Assembly: GCA_002441045.1 (NCBI GenBank)
Contig: DJWQ01000013.1
Location: 1 to 54,397, forward strand
Length of the DNA: 54,397 bases
From: Firmicutes bacterium UBA6226
Lineage (GTDB): Bacteria > Bacillota_A > Clostridia > Peptostreptococcales > Acidaminobacteraceae
Direction of reading: 5' to 3'
The notes beneath the pieces are model-generated. The model worked only from the letters and a program-made list of their open reading frames with translations. It did not search any database and was not told the DNA's origin. This document shows, in pieces, positions 44,551 to 53,156 of this stretch. Every line of letters begins with the position of its first letter. The stretch's first letter is position 1. Position numbers and translations under genes: made by a program.

Positions 44551-45729
44551 ATGAGAGAAGTTGCAATAGTATCTGCTACAAGAACTCCAGTTGGTGCTTT
44601 TGGCGGTGCTTTAAAAGACGTATCAGTTGTGGATTTAGGCGTAATAGCAGCTAAAGAAGCAATTAAAAGAGCGGGCATTAAAGAAAGTGATATCGATGAA
44701 GTCCTCATCGGAAACATCTTAAGTGCTGGTCAAGGTCAAAATATCGCAAGACAAATCGCTATAAATGCTGGTCTACCAGTAGAAATTCCTGCAATGTCAC
44801 TTAACATTCTCTGTGGCTCAGGTCTTCGTTCGGTTAGCTTAGCTGCTCAAATTATCAGCAGTGGTGGCGCTGACGTTATCCTTTGCGGTGGTGCTGAGAG
44901 CATGTCAAATGCGCCTTATCTGGCGATGCAAAATCGTTGGGGTAGCAAAATGGGCCATGTTCAAATGGTTGACCATATGATTAAGGATGCATTAACAGAC
45001 GCATTTAATGATTATCATATGGGCATCACAGCTGAAAACATCGCTGAACAATGGCATTTGACAAGAGAAGAACAAGATGCTTTTGCAGTAACAAGCCAAA
45101 ACAGAGCTGAAAAAGCGCAAAAAGAAGGCAAGTTTGCAGATGAAATCGTACCTGTAGTGATTAAAACTAGAAAAGGTGAAGTGGTTGTCGATCAAGATGA
45201 GTACATCAAACACGGTGTGACCATGGAGACGATGGCGAAACTCAAACCTGCATTTAAAAAAGAAGGCACAGTAACAGCAGGCAATGCATCTGGAATCAAT
45301 GATGGTGCTGCAATGGTTGTCGTTATGAGTCTTGAAAAAGCAAAAGAGTTAGGATGTGAAGTTCTAGCAATTATCAAAGGATTTGGAACAAAAGGTGTGG
45401 ATCCTTCAATTATGGGTTACGGACCAGTTCCTGCTACTAAAGCAGCACTTGCTAGTGCAGGCTGGACAGTTGAAGATTTAGAGCTAATCGAAGCAAACGA
45501 AGCTTTCGCTGCTCAATCGCTTTCAGTAGTGAAAGATCTTGGACTTAATCCGGAAATCGTAAACGTAAACGGTGGCGCTATTGCAATTGGCCATCCGGTT
45601 GGTGCAAGTGGTACAAGAATTCTTGTTACTTTGCTTCACGAGATGCAAAAAAGAGATGCGAAAAAAGGTTTAGCAACATTATGTATAGGTGGCGGAATGG
45701 GTACAACGCTACTCATTGAAAGACCATAA
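44551..45729 (+). CDS. Acetyl-CoA C-acetyltransferase (thiolase)
   Basis: 392 residues. Catalytic Cys88 ([10 protein letters not shown]), His348 ([12 protein letters not shown]) and Cys378 (CIGGGMG), plus [11 protein letters not shown], all standard for biosynthetic/degradative C4 thiolases. Splits acetoacetyl-CoA to two acetyl-CoA, or the reverse. Last gene of the sigma-54 operon, AGGAGG ribosome binding site, followed by a terminator. Confidence 0.96.
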   Translation: MREVAIVSATRTPVGAFGGALKDVSVVDLGVIAAKEAIKRAGIKESDIDEVLIGNILSAGQGQNIARQIAINAGLPVEIPAMSLNILCGSGLRSVSLAAQIISSGGADVILCGGAESMSNAPYLAMQNRWGSKMGHVQMVDHMIKDALTDAFNDYHMGITAENIAEQWHLTREEQDAFAVTSQNRAEKAQKEGKFADEIVPVVIKTRKGEVVVDQDEYIKHGVTMETMAKLKPAFKKEGTVTAGNASGINDGAAMVVVMSLEKAKELGCEVLAIIKGFGTKGVDPSIMGYGPVPATKAALASAGWTVEDLELIEANEAFAAQSLSVVKDLGLNPEIVNVNGGAIAIGHPVGASGTRILVTLLHEMQKRDAKKGLATLCIGGGMGTTLLIERP

Positions 45730-45749
45730 ATGAGGTAATTGAAAAAATA

Positions 45750-45799
45750 AAAAGGCAATTCTGTGAGCTATCCCCATATAGCACAGAGTTGCCTTTTTT
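45750..45799. terminator. Bidirectional terminator
   Basis: AAAAGGCAATTCTGTG (45750-45765) pairs with CACAGAGTTGCCTTTT (45782-45797) with one G-U pair, T-run after. Serves the thiolase operon and the convergent DUF4250 gene. Confidence 0.88.
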
Positions 45800-45810
45800 A
45801 TTTACGTAGG

Positions 45811-45993
45811 TTAAATTTTATGAAATTGATTGGTATTTTGATCATAGAAAAAGCCAGCAGCAGTTAGTGTAGCACTGAGTTCGCTCAAGTTTAGCTCCAT
45901 ATCATCACAGAGTGCTTCTAAATCTGGATAAAAATCACGAAGTTTCATATTGATGACACCTAAAAGTATGATCGGATCGTGAGGCAGTTCCAT
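45811..45993 (-). CDS. DUF4250 family protein
   Basis: 60 residues. MELPHDPIILLGVINMKLRD, FYPDLEALCDDMELN and GFFYDQNTNQF match the DUF4250 family of small helical proteins found widely in Clostridia, function unknown. Minus-strand ribosome binding site AAGGAGGTGA selects the ATG at 45993; the GTG further upstream lies inside that site. Confidence 0.82.
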   Translation of the reverse strand: MELPHDPIILLGVINMKLRDFYPDLEALCDDMELNLSELSATLTAAGFFYDQNTNQFHKI

Positions 45994-46046
45994 TAAAGTC
46001 ACCTCCTTATCTTTAATGGTTTTTTAATTCTTAGGTTCTTTACTTA

Positions 46047-46055
46047 TGCTATAAT
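46047..46055 (+). promoter_or_regulatory. Extended -10 promoter
   Basis: TGCTATAAT (46047-46055): perfect -10 with upstream TG, no convincing -35. Start near 46062, leader about 55 nt before the secreted protein gene. Confidence 0.6.
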
Positions 46056-46116
46056 GATAAAAGATATGTATGGCGGAATCAAGTCTATGCATATACATAG
46101 TTATTAGGAGGATTAA

Positions 46117-47493
46117 ATGAATAAAAAACTTATAATATCACTTGCTGTTGTTTTATGCGTAGCAATTGTTGGGGTATTTGGCTTCGGTTTAGTCAAAGAC
46201 ATTTTAATAAAGAAAGATCCGGTAAATTATTTGTTATATAGTACAACAAAAACGAATCACACTGCGGTTGACGCTAGTTTTAATGGTAAATTTGAACTGG
46301 ATAAAGCAGCGATGACATCGAATATGATGATGATTTCTGCAGATCCGGAAGCAATGGCTACATTTGTGACATCTCTATTCAACAATGTTACTATTGATGG
46401 TAAAGTCGTTTACAAACTCGATAGCAAAAATGCAGCATTTCACCTATTTGAAAGTATGAATCTCAATTATGCTGGACAATCCCTTATCGATTTTGCGTTT
46501 GGCATTGATCAAGAGCAGATGGTTATTAAAAGTAACACATTATATGACAAGGGTTTCGTAATGACAAGGTCTGAGCTCTTCAATCTTATTGATGAAGAAG
46601 AAGGCGTCGATCTCAACAAAATCGAAATTCAAAAATACATCGATGCTTTAAATCTTGAAAATGATTCGAACTACAAAGCCCTAACAAAAGATATTAAAGG
46701 CTATGAAAATAGCATCAGAGCATTTTTAGCTGGTCTTGAAAAAGGTGACACTATTACAGTTACTTTAGAAGATGGCTCAAAAGTAAAATGTGACACACTT
46801 GAAATGACTGTAACATATGATCAAATGATCGATTTGTATATCGACTTGATGAATGAAGCGCGAAATGATGATGAGTTAAAAGTGTTGGTGAAATCTAAAG
46901 CGATTGAATTGATGAACCTAGTGCTTTCATCTGGTGATTATGAAGTTATGGGCATTGACAAAGCGGAGCTTGAAACTGCAATTTCTGATTTTGATACGAA
47001 CTTTGATACTGAATGGAACACTGGTCTCGATGAAGCTATGGCGATGTATCAAGACATGAAAGATCAAATGAATACAACACTTGTTACTGATATCAACTAT
47101 GACATAACAGTAGCAATAGACAACAAATATCAAATTAGACAAATGTCTTATGCAATGGATATGATGGGAATCAGTATGGCTCAAACGGTTACTTTCAATG
47201 CATTTGATGGTGACGTTGTCCCTGAAACACTTGCGACTCCAGAGAATAGCATTTCGATTTTAACATTAAGTGAAGATGAAGACCTAGCAGCTGAAACGGG
47301 TTACGATATTTTGGACCAAGGCTTAACCAACATCATTGAAGGTGAAGCATTAAATACTTTAATGACAGATTTAAAAACTTATGCAGAAGTTTTGCCAGCG
47401 GATGAAAAAGAAGGCATTGTTGGATTAGCGACGTATTTCTTTGAAAATAAGGACATGCTTAAGAGCTTAATAATGATGAATTTAGGTTTCTAA
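46117..47493 (+). CDS. Membrane-anchored extracytoplasmic protein of unknown function
   Basis: 458 residues. N-terminal hydrophobic helix (residues about 5-27, no lipobox) anchors a large acidic extracellular domain with long alternating helices and strands (FNGKFELDKAAMTSNMMM; GDTITVTLEDGSKVKCDTL; DINYDITVAIDNKYQIRQ). No catalytic motif is seen. The repeated beta-strand style resembles lipoprotein-sorting-type barrels, but I would not assign it. AGGAGG ribosome binding site. The DUF418 gene starts one base after its stop, so the two are coupled and probably work together. Confidence 0.75.
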   Translation: MNKKLIISLAVVLCVAIVGVFGFGLVKDILIKKDPVNYLLYSTTKTNHTAVDASFNGKFELDKAAMTSNMMMISADPEAMATFVTSLFNNVTIDGKVVYKLDSKNAAFHLFESMNLNYAGQSLIDFAFGIDQEQMVIKSNTLYDKGFVMTRSELFNLIDEEEGVDLNKIEIQKYIDALNLENDSNYKALTKDIKGYENSIRAFLAGLEKGDTITVTLEDGSKVKCDTLEMTVTYDQMIDLYIDLMNEARNDDELKVLVKSKAIELMNLVLSSGDYEVMGIDKAELETAISDFDTNFDTEWNTGLDEAMAMYQDMKDQMNTTLVTDINYDITVAIDNKYQIRQMSYAMDMMGISMAQTVTFNAFDGDVVPETLATPENSISILTLSEDEDLAAETGYDILDQGLTNIIEGEALNTLMTDLKTYAEVLPADEKEGIVGLATYFFENKDMLKSLIMMNLGF

Positions 47494-47494
47494 G

Positions 47495-48640
47495 ATGGTT
47501 TCACCGATATCGAAGAAAAATAGGATAATTGAACTGGATGTTATCAGAGGGTTTGCTTTGTTTGGCGTCCTACTGGTAAATTTAACCATGATAGATGCGA
47601 CGTTATATTCTGACGTCGCATCGTCTTTAACTGAATCTTTTTCATTAAGTCTATGGCTAATTGATACGTTAGCAGTAGGTAAATTTTACTCATTGTTTTC
47701 AATGCTCTTTGGGGCTGGCTTTTATTATTTTGTGTTTAAAGATAATTCGCCATTAGACGAGGCAACACTCTTGCAAAATACATCGCTATTTAAACGCAGA
47801 CTGATAATATTGCTCTTCATGGGGCTGATTCATATGACGTTGGTTTGGTATGGTGATATTTTACACGTCTATGCATTTACTGGCTTTTTCTTAATCAATA
47901 AACGTGATAAAACACCAAAAGAGTTGATTCGAACAGGGTTAATATGGTGGCTCGCTTCAACTGTGATTTTTGCATATTTTTCAATCCTCCCATCTTCCAT
48001 GAATGATACACTAGCAAAAACCGCATTAAATGCCTACCAAAGTTCCAGCTATTTAGAGATGCTTTCTTATAGATTGACCCATGAAGTGCCACTGGTACTT
48101 ACCAATTTGCTGGTGGTTCCAATTCGGATTTATGGCCTTTTCTTGTTGGGATACGGCTATGCAAAATCCGGGTTTTTCAGCCAGATTGAAAAGCATCAGA
48201 TTTTGGTGAAAAAATTAGCATTGAGTACAAGTGTGATTTTTATAGCTGTGATCATTGCTGAAAATGTACTCCCCAGTGGATTATTACAAAGCTTGTTTAG
48301 AGAACTCAGTACATTATCAGGTGCAACTTTCTATGCGTGCATATTAATTTTATCCTGCCAAAACAAATGGACAAGAGAGAGAATAAAACCATTAGCTAGT
48401 TTGGGACAAATGGCAGTCACAAATTACTTAATGCAGACTATTTGCTTTACTTTTTTCTATTATGGCTATGGATTTGCTAAGTTTCATCAGCTTGCGCCAA
48501 TGATGTACTGGTATTTAGCGATTGGGTTTATCTTGATTCAAATAGTAGTAAGTCATTTGTGGCTTAGACATCATCGTTTTGGACCGGTCGAGTGGGTTTG
48601 GCGTCGTTTGACATATAAACAAAATCCGAAAGTGGTCTAG
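47495..48640 (+). CDS. DUF418/YeiB-family multi-pass membrane protein
   Basis: 381 residues with about ten helices. Family marks: IIELDVIRGFALFGVLLVN at the start, FSMLFGAGFYYF, GLIHMTLVWYGDILHVYAF, LASLGQMAVTNYLMQT, and the C-terminal RFGPVEWVWRRLTY. YeiB proteins are integral membrane proteins of unproven function. Start 1 nt after the preceding stop with only a weak ribosome binding site, so translation is likely coupled. Its last 77 nt overlap the convergent phosphoesterase gene. Confidence 0.88.
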   Translation: MVSPISKKNRIIELDVIRGFALFGVLLVNLTMIDATLYSDVASSLTESFSLSLWLIDTLAVGKFYSLFSMLFGAGFYYFVFKDNSPLDEATLLQNTSLFKRRLIILLFMGLIHMTLVWYGDILHVYAFTGFFLINKRDKTPKELIRTGLIWWLASTVIFAYFSILPSSMNDTLAKTALNAYQSSSYLEMLSYRLTHEVPLVLTNLLVVPIRIYGLFLLGYGYAKSGFFSQIEKHQILVKKLALSTSVIFIAVIIAENVLPSGLLQSLFRELSTLSGATFYACILILSCQNKWTRERIKPLASLGQMAVTNYLMQTICFTFFYYGYGFAKFHQLAPMMYWYLAIGFILIQIVVSHLWLRHHRFGPVEWVWRRLTYKQNPKVV

Positions 48641-49502
48641 GACCACGAACGATTCGTCTGATGATTTGAAGTGTACCTTCCTCATTGGGCTTGATTCGCC
48701 ATTCGATCAGTGAGATATGATTATTTTCTATTTCTATACCTGTAATATTTCTAGGGTGAATACAACACCCAGTGTTAAAGTAAGGCAATTCACCTTGTTT
48801 AGGGAACTTTGGACGATGTGTATGCCCTACTAAAAGCATTTTACGCTCTTGCTCGATAAATTTATAATAATTATCTTCAAGTTTGTGGCGTTTGTGTGCG
48901 TTTTTTGCTGGACTTGCTGGATTTTGAAAGCCAACGACGTGAAAATATCGCCAAAAATACCGACTTAAAGTTCGCATTACTGGCCAGAGTTGATCATTGA
49001 GGAAATCACCTTGATGACCATGGGTTACAAATAACTCTAAAGGGGATTCTTCACAGGTGAGAACAACAGATTCTTTAACTTCGATATTTGGAAAGAGTTC
49101 ACTAAAAAAAGCCTCATATTCATCATAAAAGGTAAATAAATTTCTTTGTGCTTGGATTTTATGTTTGAACGCCATATTGTGATTGCCGTAGAGCATGACA
49201 AATCGATCTAAATCATAAAACTTTCTTAAAATCATAAAAACGTCACTATGCGCATATCGAATCACGTTAAAATTTTTGTGTTCCCAGAGCTCGTCGCCAT
49301 CACCTACCTCGATGTATGTGAATCCCGCTTCATAGTAATGTGTGAGCGCATAGGCATATAAATTTTGATTGTGAGCAAATTCATCAGCAAGACTGTTATC
49401 ACCGCGATGAACATCGCTAAAAAAAATATATTTAGAGTCTTTGTTCAGTGGGAGTCTTGAGGCATTTTCATATGCAGCCTGTAGTTTTTTTAGAGTAAAC
49501 AT
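48564..49502 (-). CDS. Calcineurin-like metallophosphoesterase
   Basis: 312 residues. Complete metallophosphoesterase motif set: FFSDVHRGDN (DxH), VGDGDELW (GDxxD-like), GNHN, VTHGHQGD and VGHTHRP. Substrate unknown. TTGGAGG on the minus strand supports the ATG at 49502, not the first in-frame ATG at 49520. Its C-terminal 25 residues are encoded antisense to the conserved end of the DUF418 gene. Probably last of a minus-strand cluster with the ADP-ribosylglycohydrolase (147-nt gap) and PduO. Confidence 0.88.
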   Translation of the reverse strand: MFTLKKLQAAYENASRLPLNKDSKYIFFSDVHRGDNSLADEFAHNQNLYAYALTHYYEAGFTYIEVGDGDELWEHKNFNVIRYAHSDVFMILRKFYDLDRFVMLYGNHNMAFKHKIQAQRNLFTFYDEYEAFFSELFPNIEVKESVVLTCEESPLELFVTHGHQGDFLNDQLWPVMRTLSRYFWRYFHVVGFQNPASPAKNAHKRHKLEDNYYKFIEQERKMLLVGHTHRPKFPKQGELPYFNTGCCIHPRNITGIEIENNHISLIEWRIKPNEEGTLQIIRRIVRGPRPLSDFVYMSNDAKPTRPVQNDDV

Positions 49503-49648
49503 AGATTGCCTCCAATCCATATTAATCGTTTTTCTTCAATGAGATGAAATCGAATTAGAGCTGTTGAAATCTTTAGCAGATGACCAACAGCTCCTATTAT
49601 TAATCAGCAAATGTTTGACCTGAAATTTGAAGTCTCAATGCCTTAAGT

Positions 49649-50533
49649 TTAAATCTGTTTATGTTGAGTAAAACTGTCGATTAAATTAAAGACCTTAATC
49701 TCCTGTAGCCATTCTTGTGGAATTTGTGAATAGCCAACTGTGGCGCCCTGAAGCATTCCTAAAACCATACCACGCCCAGCTGAATCACCACCAGATAGCA
49801 CATTTTGATTCATGCTTGTAATAAAATCACCGGGATACTTTAACAGCAAATAAAGTACCGCTGGGAAAGCAAATTGACTGGAACAACTCTGTCCAATATC
49901 GTGGATGACAAAAGTTGTTTCTTCAGTTAATCGACTTTTACAGATTTCTAGTAGTGTTTGAACTTTTGGATAATTGGTTGCAACTTTATTTAGTGTATCT
50001 ACAAGTGGTTTTCCGATTACCAACTCAAGAATTACATCTGTAATAAATTGGCTGTAGTAGATCAGAGTATCGTTATTATGTGTTAAACGCGTTTCAGATT
50101 CTACCAAAGTTTTAAGTTCAGGATCATCAAAGTGATAATAAATCAATGGGGCAACACGCGCTAAGCCTCCCAGCTCGTTTGAAGAAGAACCTTTAACAGT
50201 GTTACCATCCAAAAGATCAATTGATTCTTTTGAAGCGCGATCCATATAACCTTCGTATTTTGTCATATAAGTTAGCCAATGCTTTTTAAAAACAGATAAA
50301 GAAAAACCATTATTTGAAGCTATGCTCTTGAGAAGGAGTAAACTCTGATCCCCATAATGTGTGAAATCACCTTTAACTTTTCCGAGATGAAAGCTATCTT
50401 TTAAGGGTGTCATCATCAAGTTGTCACGTTCGCTGTAGGTTGCAAGTTTTTCAAGATCGTATATCCAGTGTAAACCAAGTGCGTATGCATCAGCGACAAA
50501 AGCACCAAAGAGCATACCTTTCAATCTCTCCAT
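49649..50533 (-). CDS. ADP-ribosylglycohydrolase (DraG/ARH) family protein
   Basis: 294 residues. GMLFGAFVADAYALGLHW corresponds to the N-terminal metal site, and GGDSAGRGMVLGMLQGA to the GGDTD-type C-terminal metal site, here with Ser-Ala replacing Thr-Asp. Family members remove ADP-ribose from proteins using two Mg ions. Loss of one Asp may change metal binding or substrate. AAAGGAGG ribosome binding site. 35 nt after the PduO gene. Confidence 0.82.
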   Translation of the reverse strand: MERLKGMLFGAFVADAYALGLHWIYDLEKLATYSERDNLMMTPLKDSFHLGKVKGDFTHYGDQSLLLLKSIASNNGFSLSVFKKHWLTYMTKYEGYMDRASKESIDLLDGNTVKGSSSNELGGLARVAPLIYYHFDDPELKTLVESETRLTHNNDTLIYYSQFITDVILELVIGKPLVDTLNKVATNYPKVQTLLEICKSRLTEETTFVIHDIGQSCSSQFAFPAVLYLLLKYPGDFITSMNQNVLSGGDSAGRGMVLGMLQGATVGYSQIPQEWLQEIKVFNLIDSFTQHKQI

Positions 50534-50568
50534 AAAGGCCTCCTTTCTTCATTTGAGAACGCAGATAG

Positions 50569-51108
50569 TTATTTTTTAAATTCTACCTTCAATAACTCTG
50601 TTTCAGAATATCTTGCAATCGCATAAAGCGCATCTGATAGACGATTGACGTACTTCATAAGCGTTGGTCTCACCTGTGATTCTTCGTGTAAAGCGAGAAT
50701 TCTTCTTTCAGCTCGTCTACATATGGTTCTAGCCACATGCAAAGAAGCACTGGTTAGATTACTTCCTGGAATGATAAATTGAAATACTTCAGCACGATTC
50801 ATTTGATCCAAATAATAGTCAATTGTATCCTCCAACCATTTAACATCATCATCGCTTACTTTTTCAGGGAAGTTCTCTCCGACGGTTGTTGCGAGTTCAC
50901 CTGCGACGTTGAATAATGTACGCTGAATTCTGAGCAGTTTTTCTTTAATTTTTTCATCCATTGCATACTGTCTTGCGAGTCCGAGGTAAGAGTTAAGCTC
51001 ATCCACGGTGCCGTAGCTTTCAACTCTAACCGAATCCTTTGGTACGCGTGCGCCATCATACAAACTAGTTTCACCACTATCGCCTGTCCTTGTGTAAATC
51101 TTTAGCAT
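50569..51108 (-). CDS. pduO: Cob(I)alamin adenosyltransferase, PduO type
   Basis: 179 residues. KIYTRTGDSGETSLYDGARV is the ATP-binding signature, VESYGTVDELNSYLGLAR follows, and ARTICRRAERRILAL with YVNRLSDALYAIAR are the conserved C-terminal helices. It makes adenosylcobalamin from cob(I)alamin and ATP. GGGAGG ribosome binding site. No cobalamin-dependent enzyme is in the window. First gene of the minus-strand cluster. Confidence 0.94.
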   Translation of the reverse strand: MLKIYTRTGDSGETSLYDGARVPKDSVRVESYGTVDELNSYLGLARQYAMDEKIKEKLLRIQRTLFNVAGELATTVGENFPEKVSDDDVKWLEDTIDYYLDQMNRAEVFQFIIPGSNLTSASLHVARTICRRAERRILALHEESQVRPTLMKYVNRLSDALYAIARYSETELLKVEFKK

Positions 51109-51204
51109 AATTTCCTCCCATATTTATTTCGTTATGCTTTATTTACCCTGTTTTTTTGTAAAAACACTTTTTGATTGATTTAGTCTATATTTTACAAATT
51201 AGCG

Positions 51205-51213
51205 TGATATAAT
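51205..51213 (+). promoter_or_regulatory. Extended -10 promoter of rubredoxin gene
   Basis: TGATATAAT (51205-51213), identical to the element upstream of exonuclease III. Start near 51220. Confidence 0.6.
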
Positions 51214-51265
51214 GATAATGAGGGAGAATTGGTTTTTCACTTAATAACATTCATTAGGAGGTAAT

Positions 51266-51433
51266 ATGGGAGAATATCGTTGTACTGTTTGCAGTTATGT
51301 ATATCGCCCTGAAAAAGGGGACTGGATGCATGAAATACCGAAAGGAACTGCTTTTGAGGACTTACCTGATGACTGGAGATGCCCAACCTGCAATCAACCC
51401 AAAATGGCTTTTGTACCAGTAGAAAATAAATAG
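51266..51433 (+). CDS. Rubredoxin
   Basis: 55 residues. Iron ligands Cys6 and Cys9 (CTVCSYVY) and Cys39 and Cys42 (WRCPTCNQPK), with GTAFEDLPDDW between: a complete rubredoxin. One-electron carrier in anaerobes, often delivering electrons to superoxide or peroxide reductases. The usual Gly after the first CxxC is Ser here. TTAGGAGG (51255-51262) is a strong ribosome binding site. The next gene starts 11 nt later. Confidence 0.95.
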   Translation: MGEYRCTVCSYVYRPEKGDWMHEIPKGTAFEDLPDDWRCPTCNQPKMAFVPVENK

Positions 51434-51444
51434 CGGAGGCGAAC

Positions 51445-52314
51445 ATGATTAATAAATACGACCATATCACAGATTATTTTGAAAACACATTTCAACTCGA
51501 TCGAATCAAAACTTTACCGATAACCGATAAGTTTAGATTAATCAATTACATCAAATTGGTTAGCAAAGCAAATGATATCGCTAAAGCAAAAAACATAGAT
51601 GCGATTACAAACTCACCAGTTTATAACATTGATCATACTTTTCATCTCTTTATATCACTTTTAGCATCTGAACTTTCAACAGAAGTTATTTCAGATGTTA
51701 TTGAATGTTACGCATTTAACTTTGATGAAAGTGATGTGTACTTCTCTAAAATTGTCATATTAGGTTCAGGTGCTCTTATGATTCAAAAGGGTATTGAATC
51801 CAATGCAATTATTAGTTACTTAATTTCTTTGCTGGGAGAAGAATTCCTTAAAAACAACTACAAGCGAATTTTTGATGAGAGAGACGTGCTGGACATAGAT
51901 GAAGAAAATGAAATCGATATTAAGTATAAAAACTTTGATATGACTTATCGTAAACTTAAATACGACTTACTGGCTTTAAGACAAATCAAAAAAGAACAAG
52001 GTCACGCAAAAGTAAGAGAGATTATCTTTAAATATTATGACAATAAAGATTTGTCGTTATACTTCTCAATGTTAGATGTTCACGATAAAAAAATTTCAGA
52101 ATACCTTTACCGTAAGTTGATGAAAGATGCACCTAAAATGGATCGTTTCTTATTAACTGCAAGTAGATGTATGATTAGAGATGTAGATATTATTGATATG
52201 CATTACCTTTTAAATGCAGTAATTGGTAAATACACAAACTTTATGAAGCCATATAGCGAAGTGGTTGAAGAAATCAAACTCAGAGAGAATGAAATCCTTA
52301 GCTTAATAAAATGA
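51445..52314 (+). CDS. Uncharacterised helical protein
   Basis: 289 residues, predicted almost entirely helical, soluble, Lys/Asp/Ile rich. No signal peptide or clear membrane segment; hydrophobic stretches (HTFHLFISLLASELSTEVIS; KIVILGSGALMIQKGI) look amphipathic. I recognise no family. GCGGAGG ribosome binding site, 11 nt after rubredoxin, and overlaps the next gene by 4 nt (ATGA), so it forms a coupled pair with the following membrane protein. Confidence 0.8.
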   Translation: MINKYDHITDYFENTFQLDRIKTLPITDKFRLINYIKLVSKANDIAKAKNIDAITNSPVYNIDHTFHLFISLLASELSTEVISDVIECYAFNFDESDVYFSKIVILGSGALMIQKGIESNAIISYLISLLGEEFLKNNYKRIFDERDVLDIDEENEIDIKYKNFDMTYRKLKYDLLALRQIKKEQGHAKVREIIFKYYDNKDLSLYFSMLDVHDKKISEYLYRKLMKDAPKMDRFLLTASRCMIRDVDIIDMHYLLNAVIGKYTNFMKPYSEVVEEIKLRENEILSLIK

Positions 52315-52997
52315 AAAAATATACAAAAGTAACGGTAATTATCGTACTACTTATAGTCTTTTTTGTCAGATTGGATCAACTGTCTGCGCTACAAAGTCTC
52401 GCCTTGCTTATTTTTTTAATTGCTATGCTGTATTTATTTGAAAAGCGTGAAGTAAAAAGAGGTTTTGAAAGTGGTGTGAGACGTCTTTATATTTGTGTAG
52501 ATTTTGATGGAGTTAAACGAACAATCAATGATCTGAAAAAAAATGCATTGTATCGACCTATGACAAAAGAAGCAGTTTTGACACTTGAAAAACTTTTGGC
52601 ATTTTATACTGAAGGGGATCAAGTAGTTAGCGATGGACTAAATAGTGGCTACTACCAATTTTGGTCAGACCAAGTTGATTTTTTATCTGGAAAATTGCAA
52701 GCAGTATCGATATCACCATCAGTTTTAAAGCAGTTAAATCCACTGGATCTTGAAAGAGCTTCCGTGTCAAAATGCTTTATGAAAGATGCGATTGGAGAAA
52801 GTGAAAAGCTACGTAGTGAAGTATCATCTACACTTTTGATTGCAGAATTATCGCTTCTTTATGCGACGATTGCGAACGAAGATCGACTTAAACAATACTA
52901 TACAAAAGTAGCACATAATCTTTCGAAGGGCGCATTTGAAAACGTTATCCTGAGTGAAGACGAATACCATGTTTATTTGATGCATCAGACTTGCTAG
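52311..52997 (+). CDS. Uncharacterised membrane-anchored protein
   Basis: 228 residues. Two N-terminal hydrophobic helices (TVIIVLLIVFFVRLD; SLALLIFLIAMLYLFEK) form a hairpin anchor, followed by a mainly helical domain on the cytoplasmic side by charge distribution. No motif recognised. Begins in the ATGA overlap with the previous gene, so the two products are probably made together and may form a complex. Confidence 0.78.
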   Translation: MKKYTKVTVIIVLLIVFFVRLDQLSALQSLALLIFLIAMLYLFEKREVKRGFESGVRRLYICVDFDGVKRTINDLKKNALYRPMTKEAVLTLEKLLAFYTEGDQVVSDGLNSGYYQFWSDQVDFLSGKLQAVSISPSVLKQLNPLDLERASVSKCFMKDAIGESEKLRSEVSSTLLIAELSLLYATIANEDRLKQYYTKVAHNLSKGAFENVILSEDEYHVYLMHQTC

Positions 52998-53017
52998 AAT
53001 TTTAGCAAGTCTTTTTT
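52988..53017 (+). terminator. Terminator overlapping the stop codon
   Basis: GACTTGCTA (52988-52996) pairs perfectly with TAGCAAGTC (53003-53011), loop GAATTT, followed by T6. Ends the rubredoxin/unknown gene unit. Confidence 0.88.
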
Positions 53018-53097
53018 ATTTAATTTAGCCACAATCTCACTTTTATTATGCCACAAAGCAATTCAAAGTATCAGTTGTGATTGAAGGATGTCTATTT

Positions 53098-53106
53098 TGG
53101 TATAAT
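53098..53106 (+). promoter_or_regulatory. Extended -10 promoter of ndk
   Basis: TGGTATAAT (53098-53106), perfect -10 with TG; nearest -35-like TTGAAG (53081-53086) is 14 bp away, too close to be a normal -35. Start near 53113. Confidence 0.55.
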
Positions 53107-53156
53107 TAATATAATTAAATGATAACGACTGAAATACTAGAAGAGAGGTGGATAAG

